From positions 78,619,200-78,683,199 of the forward strand of contig NC_087062.1 of the NCBI RefSeq assembly GCF_963678635.1: a stretch of DNA of 64,000 bases, given 5' to 3'. Source of the stretch: Symsagittifera roscoffensis (lineage: Eukaryota > Xenacoelomorpha > Acoela > Convolutidae). The translations under genes were made by a program, and so were the position numbers. The notes beneath the pieces are model-generated. The model was not told the DNA's origin. It saw nothing but the letters and a program-made list of their open reading frames with translations, and did no database searches. Within the stretch, counting starts at the first letter, position 1. Each line of letters begins with the position of its first letter. Below are positions 63,993 through 64,000 of the stretch, piece by piece.

Positions 63993-64000
63993 GCTACAAA

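Overview
The window is animal nuclear DNA. It is AT-rich, with short GC-richer coding exons, GT-AG introns of several kilobases, tRNA-derived SINEs, small inverted-repeat elements and one very large env-bearing LTR retrotransposon. The recognisable host genes are FRG1, cystinosin, a ciliary-type Tctex1 dynein light chain and a TRIM-like B-box protein, so this is a metazoan. Three genes have a consensus splice acceptor 2-19 bases before the start codon, which fits short 5'UTR introns or spliced-leader trans-splicing. Together with SINE richness this would suit some tunicates, among others, but I cannot name the species.

Layout. 1-12 kb: mostly repeats, with a possible FxFG-nucleoporin-like last exon (3.2-3.6 kb, minus), a decayed LINE reverse-transcriptase fragment (9.5-10 kb, plus) and a B-box/coiled-coil gene (10.5-11.4 kb, minus). 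12.5-41.4 kb: a probable Tctex1/DYNLT5-like gene on the plus strand, with first exon at 12.54 kb and last two exons at 38.44 and 41.08 kb. Its large first intron holds a 20.6-kb LTR element on the minus strand (13979-34611) with 410-bp LTRs that look identical and a 4-bp CGAA target duplication. 41.7-53.8 kb: FRG1, four coding exons on the minus strand, tail-to-tail with the Tctex gene. 56.25 kb: an orphan exon-like segment. 58.5-59.7 kb: intronless cystinosin (minus). 62.6-64 kb: two overlapping, unrecognised GC-richer ORFs (minus) that may be one frameshifted gene reaching the window edge.

The LTR element. In its own direction (minus strand) it reads: 5' LTR, primer-binding site, 1.25-kb leader with direct repeats, a 155-aa basic ORF, a 3,337-aa Gag-Pol, two small hydrophobic ORFs, an ATG-less 378-codon ORF, an 872-aa Env-like membrane protein, a 599-aa ORF, 1.5 kb without a gene, purine tract, 3' LTR. 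Gag-Pol is in one frame: capsid, CCHC knuckle, DSGA protease, YLDD reverse transcriptase, RNase H, and HHCC plus D,D35E integrase with a GPY module. A 1,791-bp in-frame tandem duplication gives it two protease domains. The 3' ORFs are chained by ATGA and TAAATG junctions, which suggests spliced polycistronic RNA with termination-reinitiation. Matching LTRs and unbroken long ORFs indicate a recent insertion.

The rest is repeat-derived: three tRNA-like SINE families, a hAT-like MITE with an 8-bp duplication, fold-back elements, and several degenerate tandem arrays, many inside introns of FRG1 and the Tctex gene.
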